DNA of 64,000 nt from positions 1-64,000 of the forward strand of contig NZ_VITH01000019.1 of the NCBI RefSeq assembly GCF_007827815.1, read 5' to 3'. The position numbers and the translations under genes were made by a program. Every line of letters starts with the position of its first letter. Positions within the stretch are counted from its first letter, which is position 1. Shown piece by piece: positions 6,916 through 15,503 of this stretch. The notes beneath the pieces were generated by a model. The model did not search any database, was not told the origin of the DNA, and saw only the letters and a list, made by a program, of their open reading frames with translations. The DNA comes from Azospirillum brasilense. GTDB taxonomy: Bacteria > Pseudomonadota > Alphaproteobacteria > Azospirillales > Azospirillaceae.

Positions 6916-8322
6916 CTACCCGGCGCTGGAGAACAGCGGCCGGCGCAGGCGGCCGGCCGCGATCTCGGCCCGCAGCGCGGCGGCGTCCATGGCCTGGATG
7001 CGCTCCAGCTCCGCCTTGTTGGCGTCGATGAAGGGATTCCGGTCGGTGGAGTTCTCGGGCCGCGCGTGTTCCAGATGGTAGAGCGGCCCGGGCACCCGTT
7101 CCACCCGCAGACCCAACCGGCGCAGCCGCACCACGATCTCGTCGTCCTCGTAGCCCCAGGAGACGAAGCGCTCGTTGTAGCCGCCCGCCGCCAGCAACGC
7201 CGCCCGCTCGAAAAAAGCGCCGCCGCCCGGCGAATCGCGGTGCATCAGCGGGAAGCGCGGGCAGACCGCGTTCAGAGGCGCCGCCGACAGGGTGTGGCCG
7301 AAACGGTGGACCTCGCGCCCGAGAATCCAGAAGAACAGCCCGTTGTAGGGAAAGGCCATGGCCGCCCCGCCGCGCACCGCGTCGCGGGCCAGAGCGTACT
7401 GCACGGGATCGACCACGATGTCGGTGTCGTGCAGGGCGACGATGGGGGTCTCCGCCGCCTCGACCATACGGTTGAGGAGATGGGCCTTGTGGGTGAAGGG
7501 CGTGTCGTTGCCGGTCAGATGCAGGTGCCGGCAGCGGGCGGCCAGCTCCGGCCCCAGCGCGTCGGCGACGTCGCTCGGCCCCGCCTTGTCCTCGCCGATC
7601 AGGACGGTGGTGTCGGTGTGCTTGAGCAGGAAGGAGACGATCCAGCGCAGGTTGCGCTTGCGGTCCTCGCTGTCGGCGCGGAAGGGGACCAGGATGGTGA
7701 CGTCGCGCAGGTCCAGCCGCCCGTCCGGCCCGGCCCCGTCGAGGATCGCCCGGCGAGCACGGTAGGCCGCGGTCTGCGCCGCCAGCCGCTCCCGCGACCC
7801 CTCGTCGCGCGGATCGATGGCCAACGCCATCTCGTAGAAGGACACGGCGGCGCCGGGGCGGCCGAGGTCGGCCTCGATGTCGCCCTTCTGGCGCCAGCCG
7901 GGGACGAATTGCGGGTGGCGGGCCAGCAGCGCGTCCAGCGCCTCCAGCGCCTCGCCGATGCGGCCGATGGCCTGCAGGGCCTCGCTCAGGTGGTATTCGG
8001 CGTCGGGAAAGTCGGGACGCAGCGCCAGCGCCCGGCGGTAGGCGGCGATCGCCTCCTCCGTCCGCCAGGCGACGTGGAGCAGGGCGCCGAGGTTGAAGTG
8101 CGCGTCGGCGTCCCCGCCGTCCAACTCCACCGAACGCGCGATCATCGCCATGCCGCGTTCGCGGTCGCCACCCAGCGCCGCCAGCAGGCCCAGCCGGTGC
8201 AGGGCCTCCGGGTTGTCGGGGGCGACGTCCAGGATCCGTCCGTACAGCTCCACCGCCTCGGCCTGCCGCCCAGCCTTCAGATGGTCGAGCGCGATGCCGA
8301 GCGCCTCCTCGATGGTCGCCAT
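6916..8322 (-). CDS. TPR-repeat protein fused to GT2/GT7-like glycosyltransferase
   Basis: A 468-residue cytoplasmic protein in two parts. Residues 1-185 are tetratricopeptide repeats (A-rich helices with the pattern NPEALHRLGLLAALGG, FNLGALLHVAWRTEEAIAAY). Residues about 205-450 form a glycosyltransferase: ILVPFRADSEDR opens the domain, HDTDIVVD supplies the DxD metal/sugar-nucleotide site, and GYNERFVSWGYEDDE matches the galactosyltransferase C-terminal motif. TPR-GT fusions usually modify protein substrates held by the TPR part, flagellin being a common target, which fits the flagellar genes nearby. The acceptor is inferred. The start at 8320-8322 gives MATIEEAL, matching the sister proteins here. 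Confidence 0.82.
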   Translation of the reverse strand: MATIEEALGIALDHLKAGRQAEAVELYGRILDVAPDNPEALHRLGLLAALGGDRERGMAMIARSVELDGGDADAHFNLGALLHVAWRTEEAIAAYRRALALRPDFPDAEYHLSEALQAIGRIGEALEALDALLARHPQFVPGWRQKGDIEADLGRPGAAVSFYEMALAIDPRDEGSRERLAAQTAAYRARRAILDGAGPDGRLDLRDVTILVPFRADSEDRKRNLRWIVSFLLKHTDTTVLIGEDKAGPSDVADALGPELAARCRHLHLTGNDTPFTHKAHLLNRMVEAAETPIVALHDTDIVVDPVQYALARDAVRGGAAMAFPYNGLFFWILGREVHRFGHTLSAAPLNAVCPRFPLMHRDSPGGGAFFERAALLAAGGYNERFVSWGYEDDEIVVRLRRLGLRVERVPGPLYHLEHARPENSTDRNPFIDANKAELERIQAMDAAALRAEIAAGRLRRPLFSSAG

Positions 8323-8436
8323 TCGGTGGGGTCCGTTTCGTCCGTGTGTCGCCTTGCGGTGGATTCCACTTTGACACAAAGGCAATTGCGGGGAAATCAT
8401 CCGCTCCGGGACCATGCCTCAGGGAAACACCCGATA

Positions 8437-9711
8437 ATGAACGATCATCGCATCAGCAAGAATGGGTCCACGGGAGGACTCACCCGCCGTCAGTTCGGCA
8501 CCGCCGCGGCCTCGGTCGCCCTCTCGGCCGGCGCGCTCGCCACCTTCGGCCGGGCGCCGGCCTTCGCGCAGGGCGCCGCGCTGAAGGTGGGCGTGCTGCT
8601 GCCCCGCTCCGGCCTGCTCGCCCAGGCGGGCCAGGCCTGCCAGCGCGGCGCCGAGATCGCGCCGGCCATCCTCGGCGAGCTCGGCTACAAGGTCGAGATC
8701 CTGTCCGCCGACACCGAATCGAACGTGGACGTCGCCCGCTCGCGCGCCGAGAAGCTGATCAACGACGGCGCCAACGTCATCGTCGGCGCCTTCGACAGCG
8801 GCCAGACCGCCGCCGCCGCGCAGGTCTGCGAACAGCGCGGCGTGCCCCTGGTGATGAACATCGCCGCCGCCGACCGCCTGACCGAGCAGGGCTACAAGAC
8901 CGTCTTCCGCAACTTCCCGACCTCGACCATGCTGGTCACCAACGGGCTGGCGCTGATGAAGGACCTGTTCGCGGTCAGCGGCGTCACCCCGAAGACGGCG
9001 GTGTTCCTGCACGCCAACGACACCTTCGGCATGGCGCAGAAGCAGGCGATGGACGCCCTGTTCCCGAAGCTGGACATGCCCTTCGGCATCGTCGACAGCA
9101 TCTCCTACGATCCCAAGGCCCAGGACCTCGCGGTCGAGGTGGCCAAGGCCAAGGCGACCGGTGCCGAACTCGCCATCGTCACCACCCGCGCCAACGACGC
9201 CATCATGCTGGTGCGCGAAATGGTCAAGCAGCGCTGGGAGCCCAAGGGCGTCGTCTCCCCCGGCTCGCCCGGCCTGTATGACGAGCAGTTCTACAAGGTG
9301 CTGGGCAAGTACGCCGACTACGCCATTACCAACCTGCCCTGGTACGACCCCAAGGCGGAGCTGACCAAGCGCGTCGAGGCGGCCTTCAAGAAGCAGTATC
9401 CCAACGACCGCTTCGAGGGCTACGCCTTCAACGTCGCCTTCACGCTGGAGGCGATCCTGGTCGCCGCCGACGCCTTCAAGCGCGCCGGCACCGCGGAGCC
9501 GGCCACCCTGCTGGAGGCCCTGCGCCAGACCAACCTGAAGGACAAGATGATGGTCGGCCCGGCGATCACCTTCGACGAGAAGGGGCAGAACACGCAGCTC
9601 ATCTCCGCCTGCCTGCAGAACCGCAACCTGCGTCCGACCGTGGTCCTGCCCAAGGACTCGGCGGAGATGGAGCCGGTGTTCCCGATGCCGGGCTGGGGCA
9701 AGCGCTCCTGA
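8437..9711 (+). CDS. Tat-exported LivK-type ABC substrate-binding protein
   Basis: A 424-residue periplasmic type I binding protein for an ABC importer of the branched-chain amino acid/amide family. It begins with a twin-arginine signal (TRRQFGTAAA, hydrophobic Ala-rich stretch, cleavage near AFA-QG, about residue 46). The mature domain starts ALKVGVLLPRSGLLAQAG, and NVIVGAFDSGQTAAAAQVCE is the ligand-pocket loop. ATG at 8437 follows a GGGAA ribosome site. It is followed by a strong terminator and is separated from the nearest permease genes (12771 on) by two unrelated genes, though it is their most likely partner. The ligand cannot be told from sequence. Confidence 0.85.
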   Translation: MNDHRISKNGSTGGLTRRQFGTAAASVALSAGALATFGRAPAFAQGAALKVGVLLPRSGLLAQAGQACQRGAEIAPAILGELGYKVEILSADTESNVDVARSRAEKLINDGANVIVGAFDSGQTAAAAQVCEQRGVPLVMNIAAADRLTEQGYKTVFRNFPTSTMLVTNGLALMKDLFAVSGVTPKTAVFLHANDTFGMAQKQAMDALFPKLDMPFGIVDSISYDPKAQDLAVEVAKAKATGAELAIVTTRANDAIMLVREMVKQRWEPKGVVSPGSPGLYDEQFYKVLGKYADYAITNLPWYDPKAELTKRVEAAFKKQYPNDRFEGYAFNVAFTLEAILVAADAFKRAGTAEPATLLEALRQTNLKDKMMVGPAITFDEKGQNTQLISACLQNRNLRPTVVLPKDSAEMEPVFPMPGWGKRS

Positions 9712-9730
9712 CCGATGGGAGGGTGAAAGG

Positions 9731-9767
9731 GGGGCGCGGTCGGAGCGGCCGCGTCCCCTTCTTTTTT
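9731..9767 (+). terminator. Rho-independent terminator after substrate-binding protein gene
   Basis: A GC-rich hairpin (9731-9758, arms GGGGCGCGG / CCGCGTCCCC with one bulged base) is followed by CTTCTTTTTT. It lies 19 bp past the binding-protein stop and separates it from the convergent TPR-glycosyltransferase, so the binding-protein message appears monocistronic. Confidence 0.85.
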
Positions 9768-9778
9768 GTGCCGTTTCC

Positions 9779-11572
9779 TTAGGCCGTCTGGGCTTCCAGC
9801 GCGTAGGCGAGCAGGCGCTCGACCGACGCGCGGCGGTCGCCGGCTTCCGCGAAACGGGCGCGGGCCTCGGCGGACTGCCGGTCGCGGAAGGCCGCGTCGC
9901 CGGCCAGGGTGATGGCCCGTTCCAGATAGGCCGCGTCGTCGGCCACGGTGAAGGCCGGTCCGGCGACGGTCGCCACGTCGCCCGCCGCGACGGTCACCAC
10001 CGGAACCCCGTCGGCCAGGGCGAAGGCCGCGCTGCCGCCGCCGCCCTGGCGGCGCGGGTTCAGGTGGGCGGTGGCGTGGCGGTGCAGCGCCCGCACATCC
10101 TCGACGTCGCCCAGCGCGTGGACGCGGTCGGCGTTGCGCAGGGCGGCGATCCGCTGCGGCAGAGCCTCCACGCCGCCGGCGACGGCGATGCGGGCCTCCG
10201 GCAGGCGGTCGAGCAGCGAGTCGGCCAGCGCCAGGAACTCCGGACCGGCCTCCTGGTCCAGCCGGTTGCCGACCACCAGGAAGAGCGGCCCGGCTTCGGG
10301 AAGGCCGAAATCGGCGCGGCTGCGCTCCGGCCCCGTCGGCGGCAGGGTCCAGCCGAAGGAGAAGGGACGGAAACGCTCCGCCATGTCCGCCGGCCAGCCG
10401 GCCACGGTGTCGGTCTCGCCATAGCCCAGCACCAGCCGGGCCATCGACAGCGGCAGGCCGGAGGAGGTCGGCAGGCAGATCACCGGCCGGGCGCCGGAGA
10501 ACAGGTCGGCCACCACGTTGGAGCCGCCGAAGGCGACGATGACGTCGGGGTCGAATCCGTCCACGTAATCGACGATGGCGTTCACCTTCTCCTCGTCGAA
10601 GCGCTTCTGCGGGAAGGACATCATGCGGACCCGTGCGCCGAAGGCGGCGATGACCTGCTCGCCCTCATACTCCTCGGTGATGTTGTAGGAATATTCGGGG
10701 ACGAAGCCGTTCTCGCCGGTGATCGCCATGGCGTTCGGGTTGATGATGACCACCTCGCGCCCGAACTCGTCCTGCAGGCGGCGGGCGAAGTCGAAGGCGT
10801 CCGCGGTGGGCTGGTGGCCGGCGCCGAGCATCTGGTTGGTGATCAGGGCGATCCGCTTGACGGCGTCGCGCGGGGTGGCGCGCTTCATGCGGCGGCGCAG
10901 GTGGTAGCGCAGCGCCGTCTCGTCCACCATCAGGCGGTAATAGTCGGTGAGATTCCCGGACTGGAACGCGCCGGTGTCGCCACGCCGCGCCGCGCCCTGG
11001 AAGAGCTGCATCGCCATGCCCCAGAACGCGTAATGGATCGACGGCACGGTGAAGCGCATCGGGTCTTCCAGCACGGCGTCCGTCAGCGCCTCGTAATGGG
11101 CGACGTCGCCGTCGAGCAGGAACAGCAGCGAGTGGCGGCGCATCACGTCGCCCATGGTGTAGGCCGCGTCGACTTCCGCCGCCGCTGCGCGGCGGGTCTC
11201 GTCGTCGTAGCGGCGGATCAGCCCGGCCAGCGCGCTGACGTTGCCCCAGCCTTCGCCCTCGTTGGTCAGCAGGGTCAGGGCGCGGGCGAAGCTCAGCGCC
11301 GCGTCGCGGGACTGGCCGGTCGCGTGCAGGGCGTGTCCCAGGTTGGCGTGCAGCAGGGGCGAGGTCGGGTCGCCGGCCACCGCCCGTCCGATCAGGTCCA
11401 CCGCCTCCGCCGGCCGTCCGCTCTGCAGCCCGATGACGCCGAGCAGGTGCAGCGCGTCCGGATGGCCGGGCGACGCCGCCAGCACCTCCCGGTACAGGCT
11501 TTCCGCCTCCGTGGTGCGGCCGGCGCGGTGGTGTTCGGTCGCAACGGCCAGCGTCTGTTCGATGGTGTCCAT
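9779..11572 (-). CDS. TPR-repeat protein with GT-B-like glycosyltransferase domain
   Basis: A 597-residue protein. Residues 1-115 are TPR repeats (MDTIEQTLAVATEHH opening; SLYREVLAASPGHPDALHLL repeat). A helical region follows with several aromatic and acidic residues. From about residue 240 comes a GT-B-like half with RIALITNQMLGAGHQPTADA, VIVAFGGSNVVADLFSGARPV and the C-terminal HALGDVEDVRALHRHATAHLNP plus a GGGGSAAFALADGVPVV sugar-nucleotide-site loop. This organisation resembles peptide- or flagellin-modifying transferases. Start at 11570-11572 is preferred over a long GC-rich extension. It is convergent with the binding-protein gene. The substrate is unknown. Confidence 0.78.
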   Translation of the reverse strand: MDTIEQTLAVATEHHRAGRTTEAESLYREVLAASPGHPDALHLLGVIGLQSGRPAEAVDLIGRAVAGDPTSPLLHANLGHALHATGQSRDAALSFARALTLLTNEGEGWGNVSALAGLIRRYDDETRRAAAAEVDAAYTMGDVMRRHSLLFLLDGDVAHYEALTDAVLEDPMRFTVPSIHYAFWGMAMQLFQGAARRGDTGAFQSGNLTDYYRLMVDETALRYHLRRRMKRATPRDAVKRIALITNQMLGAGHQPTADAFDFARRLQDEFGREVVIINPNAMAITGENGFVPEYSYNITEEYEGEQVIAAFGARVRMMSFPQKRFDEEKVNAIVDYVDGFDPDVIVAFGGSNVVADLFSGARPVICLPTSSGLPLSMARLVLGYGETDTVAGWPADMAERFRPFSFGWTLPPTGPERSRADFGLPEAGPLFLVVGNRLDQEAGPEFLALADSLLDRLPEARIAVAGGVEALPQRIAALRNADRVHALGDVEDVRALHRHATAHLNPRRQGGGGSAAFALADGVPVVTVAAGDVATVAGPAFTVADDAAYLERAITLAGDAAFRDRQSAEARARFAEAGDRRASVERLLAYALEAQTA

Positions 11573-11646
11573 GGTCGGCGTTCCTGCTGCTTGGTCCCTG
11601 ACGGCATGTTTACGCGCTTTTAGGGCGGATGCGCTGAACTTTTCCC

Positions 11647-12663
11647 ATGCAGCGCACCGCGACATTCTTGTGGCATCTCGTCCCGTCGGCAACCCTGGCG
11701 ATTGCCCTGGCGCTCGTTTCGCCCGGCCACCTCCGCGCGCAGGACGGCGCAACCAGCGCCGCAACAACGCCGGCGCGGCAAATCGTCATCAGCCTGACCG
11801 AGCGCCGGCTTCATCTGCTGGAGGACGGGCGTCCCCCGCGCTCCTTCCCGGTCGCCATCGGGCGGCCCGGCGTGGCGATCCCGCTGGGCGACAGCCGGGT
11901 CCTGCGCAAGCGGCGCGACCCGACCTGGCACCCCACCGCCAACCAGCGCCGGGAGAACCCGGCTTTGCCGGCGTCGGTGCCGCCGGGACCGTCCAACCCG
12001 CTGGGCAGGTTCGCGCTCGACCTCGGCTGGACCGCCATCGCCATCCACGGCACCAACGCGCCGGATTCGGTGGGGCGCCGGGCCAGCGGCGGCTGCTTCC
12101 GCATGCTGCCCGCCGACATCGCGACCTTGTTCGAGGCGGTGCCGGTCGGGACGCCCGTCCGAGTCGTCTCCGGGGTCGTTTCGCAGGTCGTTTCCGGGGC
12201 CGCCTCCGGTCCGGCCATCCTCCCGCCGCCGCAACCCGCCGTCGCGGTCGCGGCGGCGCCTTCCCCACCTCCGATCCCCTTACCACCGGTTGCGCCGCCG
12301 CTTCCCATCCTGCCCGACCCGCGCTGCGCCACGGCCGGCGCCCCGCTGCGCCGGATGATCTGTACGGTTCCGGACCTGGCCGTGCTGGACGGGCGGGCGC
12401 GCGGGCTGCAGCAGCGCCGCCTCGCCGCCCTGCCGGCGGAGCGCCGCGACGCCGCCGCCTACGCGCTGCTCCAGGAGGAACGCCGCTTCGACGACCGCAT
12501 CACCGCCCTCTGCTGGGTCCGCCGCGGCATGGAGGGGGACCCGGTGGTCGCCGCCGCGGCGAAGTCCTGCCTGGGCGATGCCCTGGGCGCCCGCCTGGAG
12601 GAGGCCCGTCTTGAGGTCATGCGTCTTGAGGCCGTGCGTCCTGAGGATGCAAAGCGTCGATGA
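11647..12663 (+). CDS. L,D-transpeptidase (YkuD) fused to LprI-like domain
   Basis: A 338-residue exported protein. After a signal peptide (about residues 1-31, cleavage LRA-QD) comes a YkuD L,D-transpeptidase domain (about 43-180): IVISLTERRLHLLEDG opens it, H134 lies in IHGTN and the catalytic cysteine C150 in RRASGGCFRM. Such enzymes form 3-3 crosslinks or attach proteins to peptidoglycan in the periplasm. A proline-rich linker (about 190-220) leads to a C-terminal Cys-containing domain (about 220-320; Cys in DPRCATAG, RRMIC, ALCWV, KSCLGD) that resembles the LprI/DUF1311 lysozyme-inhibitor-like family. The fusion of the two is unusual. The LprI call is less certain than the YkuD call. Confidence 0.85.
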   Translation: MQRTATFLWHLVPSATLAIALALVSPGHLRAQDGATSAATTPARQIVISLTERRLHLLEDGRPPRSFPVAIGRPGVAIPLGDSRVLRKRRDPTWHPTANQRRENPALPASVPPGPSNPLGRFALDLGWTAIAIHGTNAPDSVGRRASGGCFRMLPADIATLFEAVPVGTPVRVVSGVVSQVVSGAASGPAILPPPQPAVAVAAAPSPPPIPLPPVAPPLPILPDPRCATAGAPLRRMICTVPDLAVLDGRARGLQQRRLAALPAERRDAAAYALLQEERRFDDRITALCWVRRGMEGDPVVAAAAKSCLGDALGARLEEARLEVMRLEAVRPEDAKRR

Positions 12664-12770
12664 TTCGCACAGGAAACTTGCCACGCTTCCCAAGGACTGC
12701 TACGCCGCTCAGGCTTGGCCATCCGGGGCTCCGTTGGCCGTTTCGGGGCTCCGCCAAGGGCTGATCGCGC

Positions 12771-13640
12771 ATGCCGTTCGACTATTACCTGAACATCGCC
12801 GCATCGGGCCTGCTGACCGGGCTGGTCTACGGGCTGGCGGCGCTCGGCCTGTCGGTCATCTTCGGCGTCGTGCGGGTGGTCAACTTCGCGCATGGCGAGA
12901 TGATGGTCGCCGGCATGTACGGCGCCGTGCTGCTGGCCAGCCTGCTCGGGCTCGACCCGATCCTGGCGGCGCCCATCGTGGCGGCGGTGCTGTTCGCCTT
13001 CGGCTGGCTGCTCCAGCGCGGGCTGGTCAACCGCTTCGTGGAACGGCCCGAACACATGCAGTTCATCCTGCTGCTGGGCATCGCGACGATCATCCTGAAC
13101 GCCATGCTGATGCTGTTCGGGCCGGATTCGCGCAACGTCATGGTGCCCTACAGCTTCGACACGGTGGAGATCGGGCCGCTGCTGCTCGACGCGGTGCGGC
13201 TGCGTGCCGGGGCCGGGGCGATCGTGGTGACGGTGGCGCTGTTCGCCTTCTTCCGCTTCAGCCGCACCGGCAAGGCCATCCGCGCCTGCGCCGACAACCC
13301 GCTGGGCGCCCGCGTCGTCGGGCTGAACATCGACGGGCTCTACGCGCTGACCTTCGGCATCGGCGCCGGGGTGGTCGGCATCGCCGGCGCGCTGATGACG
13401 CTGCTGGTCGATTCCCGGCCGCAGCTCGCGCCGGAATACACGCTGCTGAGCTTCATCATCGTCATCGTCGGCGGGCTGGGCAGTCTGCCGGGCGCCCTGC
13501 TGGGCGGCATGCTGATCGGCTTCTCGGAGGCGATGGCCGGCTTCCTGCTGGACCCGTCGCTCAAATCCCTCTTCAGCTATGGTGTGCTGATCGTGGTGTT
13601 GCTTCTGCGCCCGCAGGGCCTGCTGGGGAAACGGTCGTGA
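12771..13640 (+). CDS. livH: Branched-chain-type ABC transporter permease (LivH family)
   Basis: A 289-residue inner-membrane permease with about eight hydrophobic helices. It opens with ASGLLTGLVYGLAALGLSVIFGV and has the VRVVNFAHGEMMVAGMYG motif characteristic of LivH. The C-terminal IIVIVGGLGSLPGALLGGMLIG is the EAA-like coupling loop contacting the ATPase. Its stop overlaps the next gene's GTG start by 4 bases, so translation is coupled. It is the first gene of a LivH-LivM-LivG unit that has no adjacent binding protein or LivF; the binding protein at 8437 is the best candidate. The substrate class (amino acid, amide or other) is unresolved. Confidence 0.92.
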   Translation: MPFDYYLNIAASGLLTGLVYGLAALGLSVIFGVVRVVNFAHGEMMVAGMYGAVLLASLLGLDPILAAPIVAAVLFAFGWLLQRGLVNRFVERPEHMQFILLLGIATIILNAMLMLFGPDSRNVMVPYSFDTVEIGPLLLDAVRLRAGAGAIVVTVALFAFFRFSRTGKAIRACADNPLGARVVGLNIDGLYALTFGIGAGVVGIAGALMTLLVDSRPQLAPEYTLLSFIIVIVGGLGSLPGALLGGMLIGFSEAMAGFLLDPSLKSLFSYGVLIVVLLLRPQGLLGKRS

Positions 13641-14626
13641 CGGGGCGCGGGATCGTCCTTCTGGCGCTGTGCGGTGCGCTGCTGCTGGCCGCGCCGATGG
13701 TCGCCGACCGTTACGTCCTGTCGGTGCTGACCACGGTGCTGTGGTTCGCCTATGTCGGGCAGGCGTGGAACGTGATGATGGGCTTCTCCGGCCTGCTGTC
13801 GCTGGGCCACGCGCTCTACGTCGGGCTGGGGGCCTACGCCAGCGCCGCGCTGTTCGTGCATTTCGGGATCGGCCCCTGGGCGGGCATGTGGGTGGCCATG
13901 CTGGCGGCGACCGCCGCCGGTTGCTTCATCGGTTTCCTGGGCTTCCGCTTCGGGGTGCGCGGCGTGCATTTCGCGCTGCTGACCATCGCCTTCGCCGAAG
14001 TCGCGCGCATCGGCTTCGACCATCTGCAGTGGTTCGGCGGCTCGGGCGGCTTCTTCATCCCGGTGGCCGGCGACGCCGGCAACGACCTGCTGAACCTGCG
14101 CGGCTCGCCGGAGCTGTTCTACTACGTGATCCTGGCGCTGGTGCTGGCCGCGCTGGCGCTGTCGCGGGTTCTGCTGCACAGCCGGCTCGGCTACCAGTGG
14201 CTGGCCGTGCGCGAGGAGCCGGAGGCGGCGGAGGCGGTCGGCGTCGACCTGTTCCGCGCCCGCATCGCGGCGGTGGCCGTATCCTCCGCCCTGACGGCGC
14301 TGGGCGGGGTGTTCCAGGCCTTCTACTTCAACAACCTGTTTCCGGAGCAGGTCTTCTCCATGGGCCGCTCCATCGAGATCATCCTGCCGGCCATCGTCGG
14401 GGGCATCGGCACGCTGATCGGGCCGATCCTCGGCGCCTTCATCCTGACCCCGCTGGGCGAGGTGCTGACCTTCCTGATCGAGGCGACCGGCTTCGACCTG
14501 CCGGGCCTGAAGCAGCTGTTCTACGGGGTGGCGCTGGTGGTGATCGTCGTCTACCGGCCGGACGGCGTGTGGCCGTGGCTGGCCGCCCGGCTGGGCCTCG
14601 TCCGCCGTCGCGGGGAGGACGCGTGA
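13637..14626 (+). CDS. livM: Branched-chain-type ABC transporter permease (LivM family)
   Basis: A 329-residue polytopic permease, the second transmembrane subunit of the importer. The family motif VMMGFSGLLSLGHALYVGLGAY is present near residue 46, and the coupling-loop region reads EIILPAIVGGIGTLIGPILG. It starts with GTG at 13637-13639, overlapping livH by GTGA, and its TGA overlaps the ATG of the following ATPase gene by one base, so the three are a tightly coupled operon. The reading frame extends far upstream, but that part is antisense-like GC-rich sequence without membrane helices. Confidence 0.92.
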   Translation: MTGRGIVLLALCGALLLAAPMVADRYVLSVLTTVLWFAYVGQAWNVMMGFSGLLSLGHALYVGLGAYASAALFVHFGIGPWAGMWVAMLAATAAGCFIGFLGFRFGVRGVHFALLTIAFAEVARIGFDHLQWFGGSGGFFIPVAGDAGNDLLNLRGSPELFYYVILALVLAALALSRVLLHSRLGYQWLAVREEPEAAEAVGVDLFRARIAAVAVSSALTALGGVFQAFYFNNLFPEQVFSMGRSIEIILPAIVGGIGTLIGPILGAFILTPLGEVLTFLIEATGFDLPGLKQLFYGVALVVIVVYRPDGVWPWLAARLGLVRRRGEDA

Positions 14627-15351
14627 TGGCGGCGCTTCTCGAGGTCGAGGGACTGTCCAAGCGGTTCCGCGGGTTGAAGGCCGTTTCCAACGTCAGCTTT
14701 GCCGTGCCGGAGGGCCGGATCGTCGCGCTGATCGGGCCGAACGGCGCCGGCAAGACGACCACCTTCAACCTGATCGCCGGGGTCTTCCCGCCCGACGAGG
14801 GGCGGGTGCATCTGAAGGGCGCCGCGATCACCGGGCTGAAACCCAACCGCGTCTGCGCCGCCGGGATCGGCCGGACCTTCCAGATCGTCAAGCCCTTCGG
14901 ACAGCTTTCGGTTGAAGAGAACGTGATCGTCGGCGCGCTGGCCCGCGAACGGTCGGTGACGGCGGCGCGCGACCACGCCCGGACGGTGCTGGACCGGCTG
15001 GGGCTGGCCGATCAGGCCGCCCGCCCGGCGCGCAGCCTGACCCTGCCGGACCGCAAGCGGCTGGAGGTCGCCCGCGCGCTCGCCACCCGCCCGATCCTGC
15101 TGCTGCTGGACGAGGTGCTGGCCGGCCTGCGCCCGACCGAGGTCGACCGCATGGTCGAGGTGCTGCGCGACCTGAACCGGCGCGAGGGCATGACCATCCT
15201 GATGATCGAGCATGTGATGCGCGCGGTGATGGCCCTGTCCGACCAGGTGGTCGTTCTGGATCACGGGGAGAAGATCGCCGACGGCCTGCCGGCGGAGGTC
15301 GTGGCGAACCCCAAGGTGATCGAATCGTATCTGGGCGCCGAGGATCTCTGA
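14626..15351 (+). CDS. livG: Branched-chain-type ABC transporter ATPase (LivG family)
   Basis: A 241-residue ATP-binding subunit. Walker A is GPNGAGKTTT. The LivG-type degenerate signature reads SLTLPDRKRLEVARALA in place of LSGGQ, and Walker B with catalytic Glu is ILLLLDEVLAGLRPTEV. The H-loop is in IEHVMRAVM. The ATG at 14626 has GGGGAGG at 14612-14618 as ribosome site. No LivF gene follows; a chemoreceptor gene starts 152 bp later. The system may therefore use a homodimer of this ATPase or borrow LivF from the complete set at 54108. Confidence 0.9.
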   Translation: MAALLEVEGLSKRFRGLKAVSNVSFAVPEGRIVALIGPNGAGKTTTFNLIAGVFPPDEGRVHLKGAAITGLKPNRVCAAGIGRTFQIVKPFGQLSVEENVIVGALARERSVTAARDHARTVLDRLGLADQAARPARSLTLPDRKRLEVARALATRPILLLLDEVLAGLRPTEVDRMVEVLRDLNRREGMTILMIEHVMRAVMALSDQVVVLDHGEKIADGLPAEVVANPKVIESYLGAEDL

Positions 15352-15503
15352 CCCGTCATCGGAAACAGGGCGCCGGAGCGCCGGAAACACTCCTTTAATG
15401 TTTGTTGGCCCATCATTCGTTCCCAGATAAGGGCAACGACCGACACAGCAACGTCCGGTCGAGAAAACAAGCGCCCGAACAGGGGGCTGCATGGGAGGAA
15501 CGA

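Noticed and set aside
7066..9711. 881-codon plus-strand frame covering a TPR-glycosyltransferase and the binding protein
   Set aside because: Only the part from 8437 is a real protein; the upstream portion is antisense to the glycosyltransferase.
15355..15390. GGCGCCGGAGCGCC palindrome after livG as a terminator
   Set aside because: Short stem and no T-run follows, so it is not supported as a terminator.
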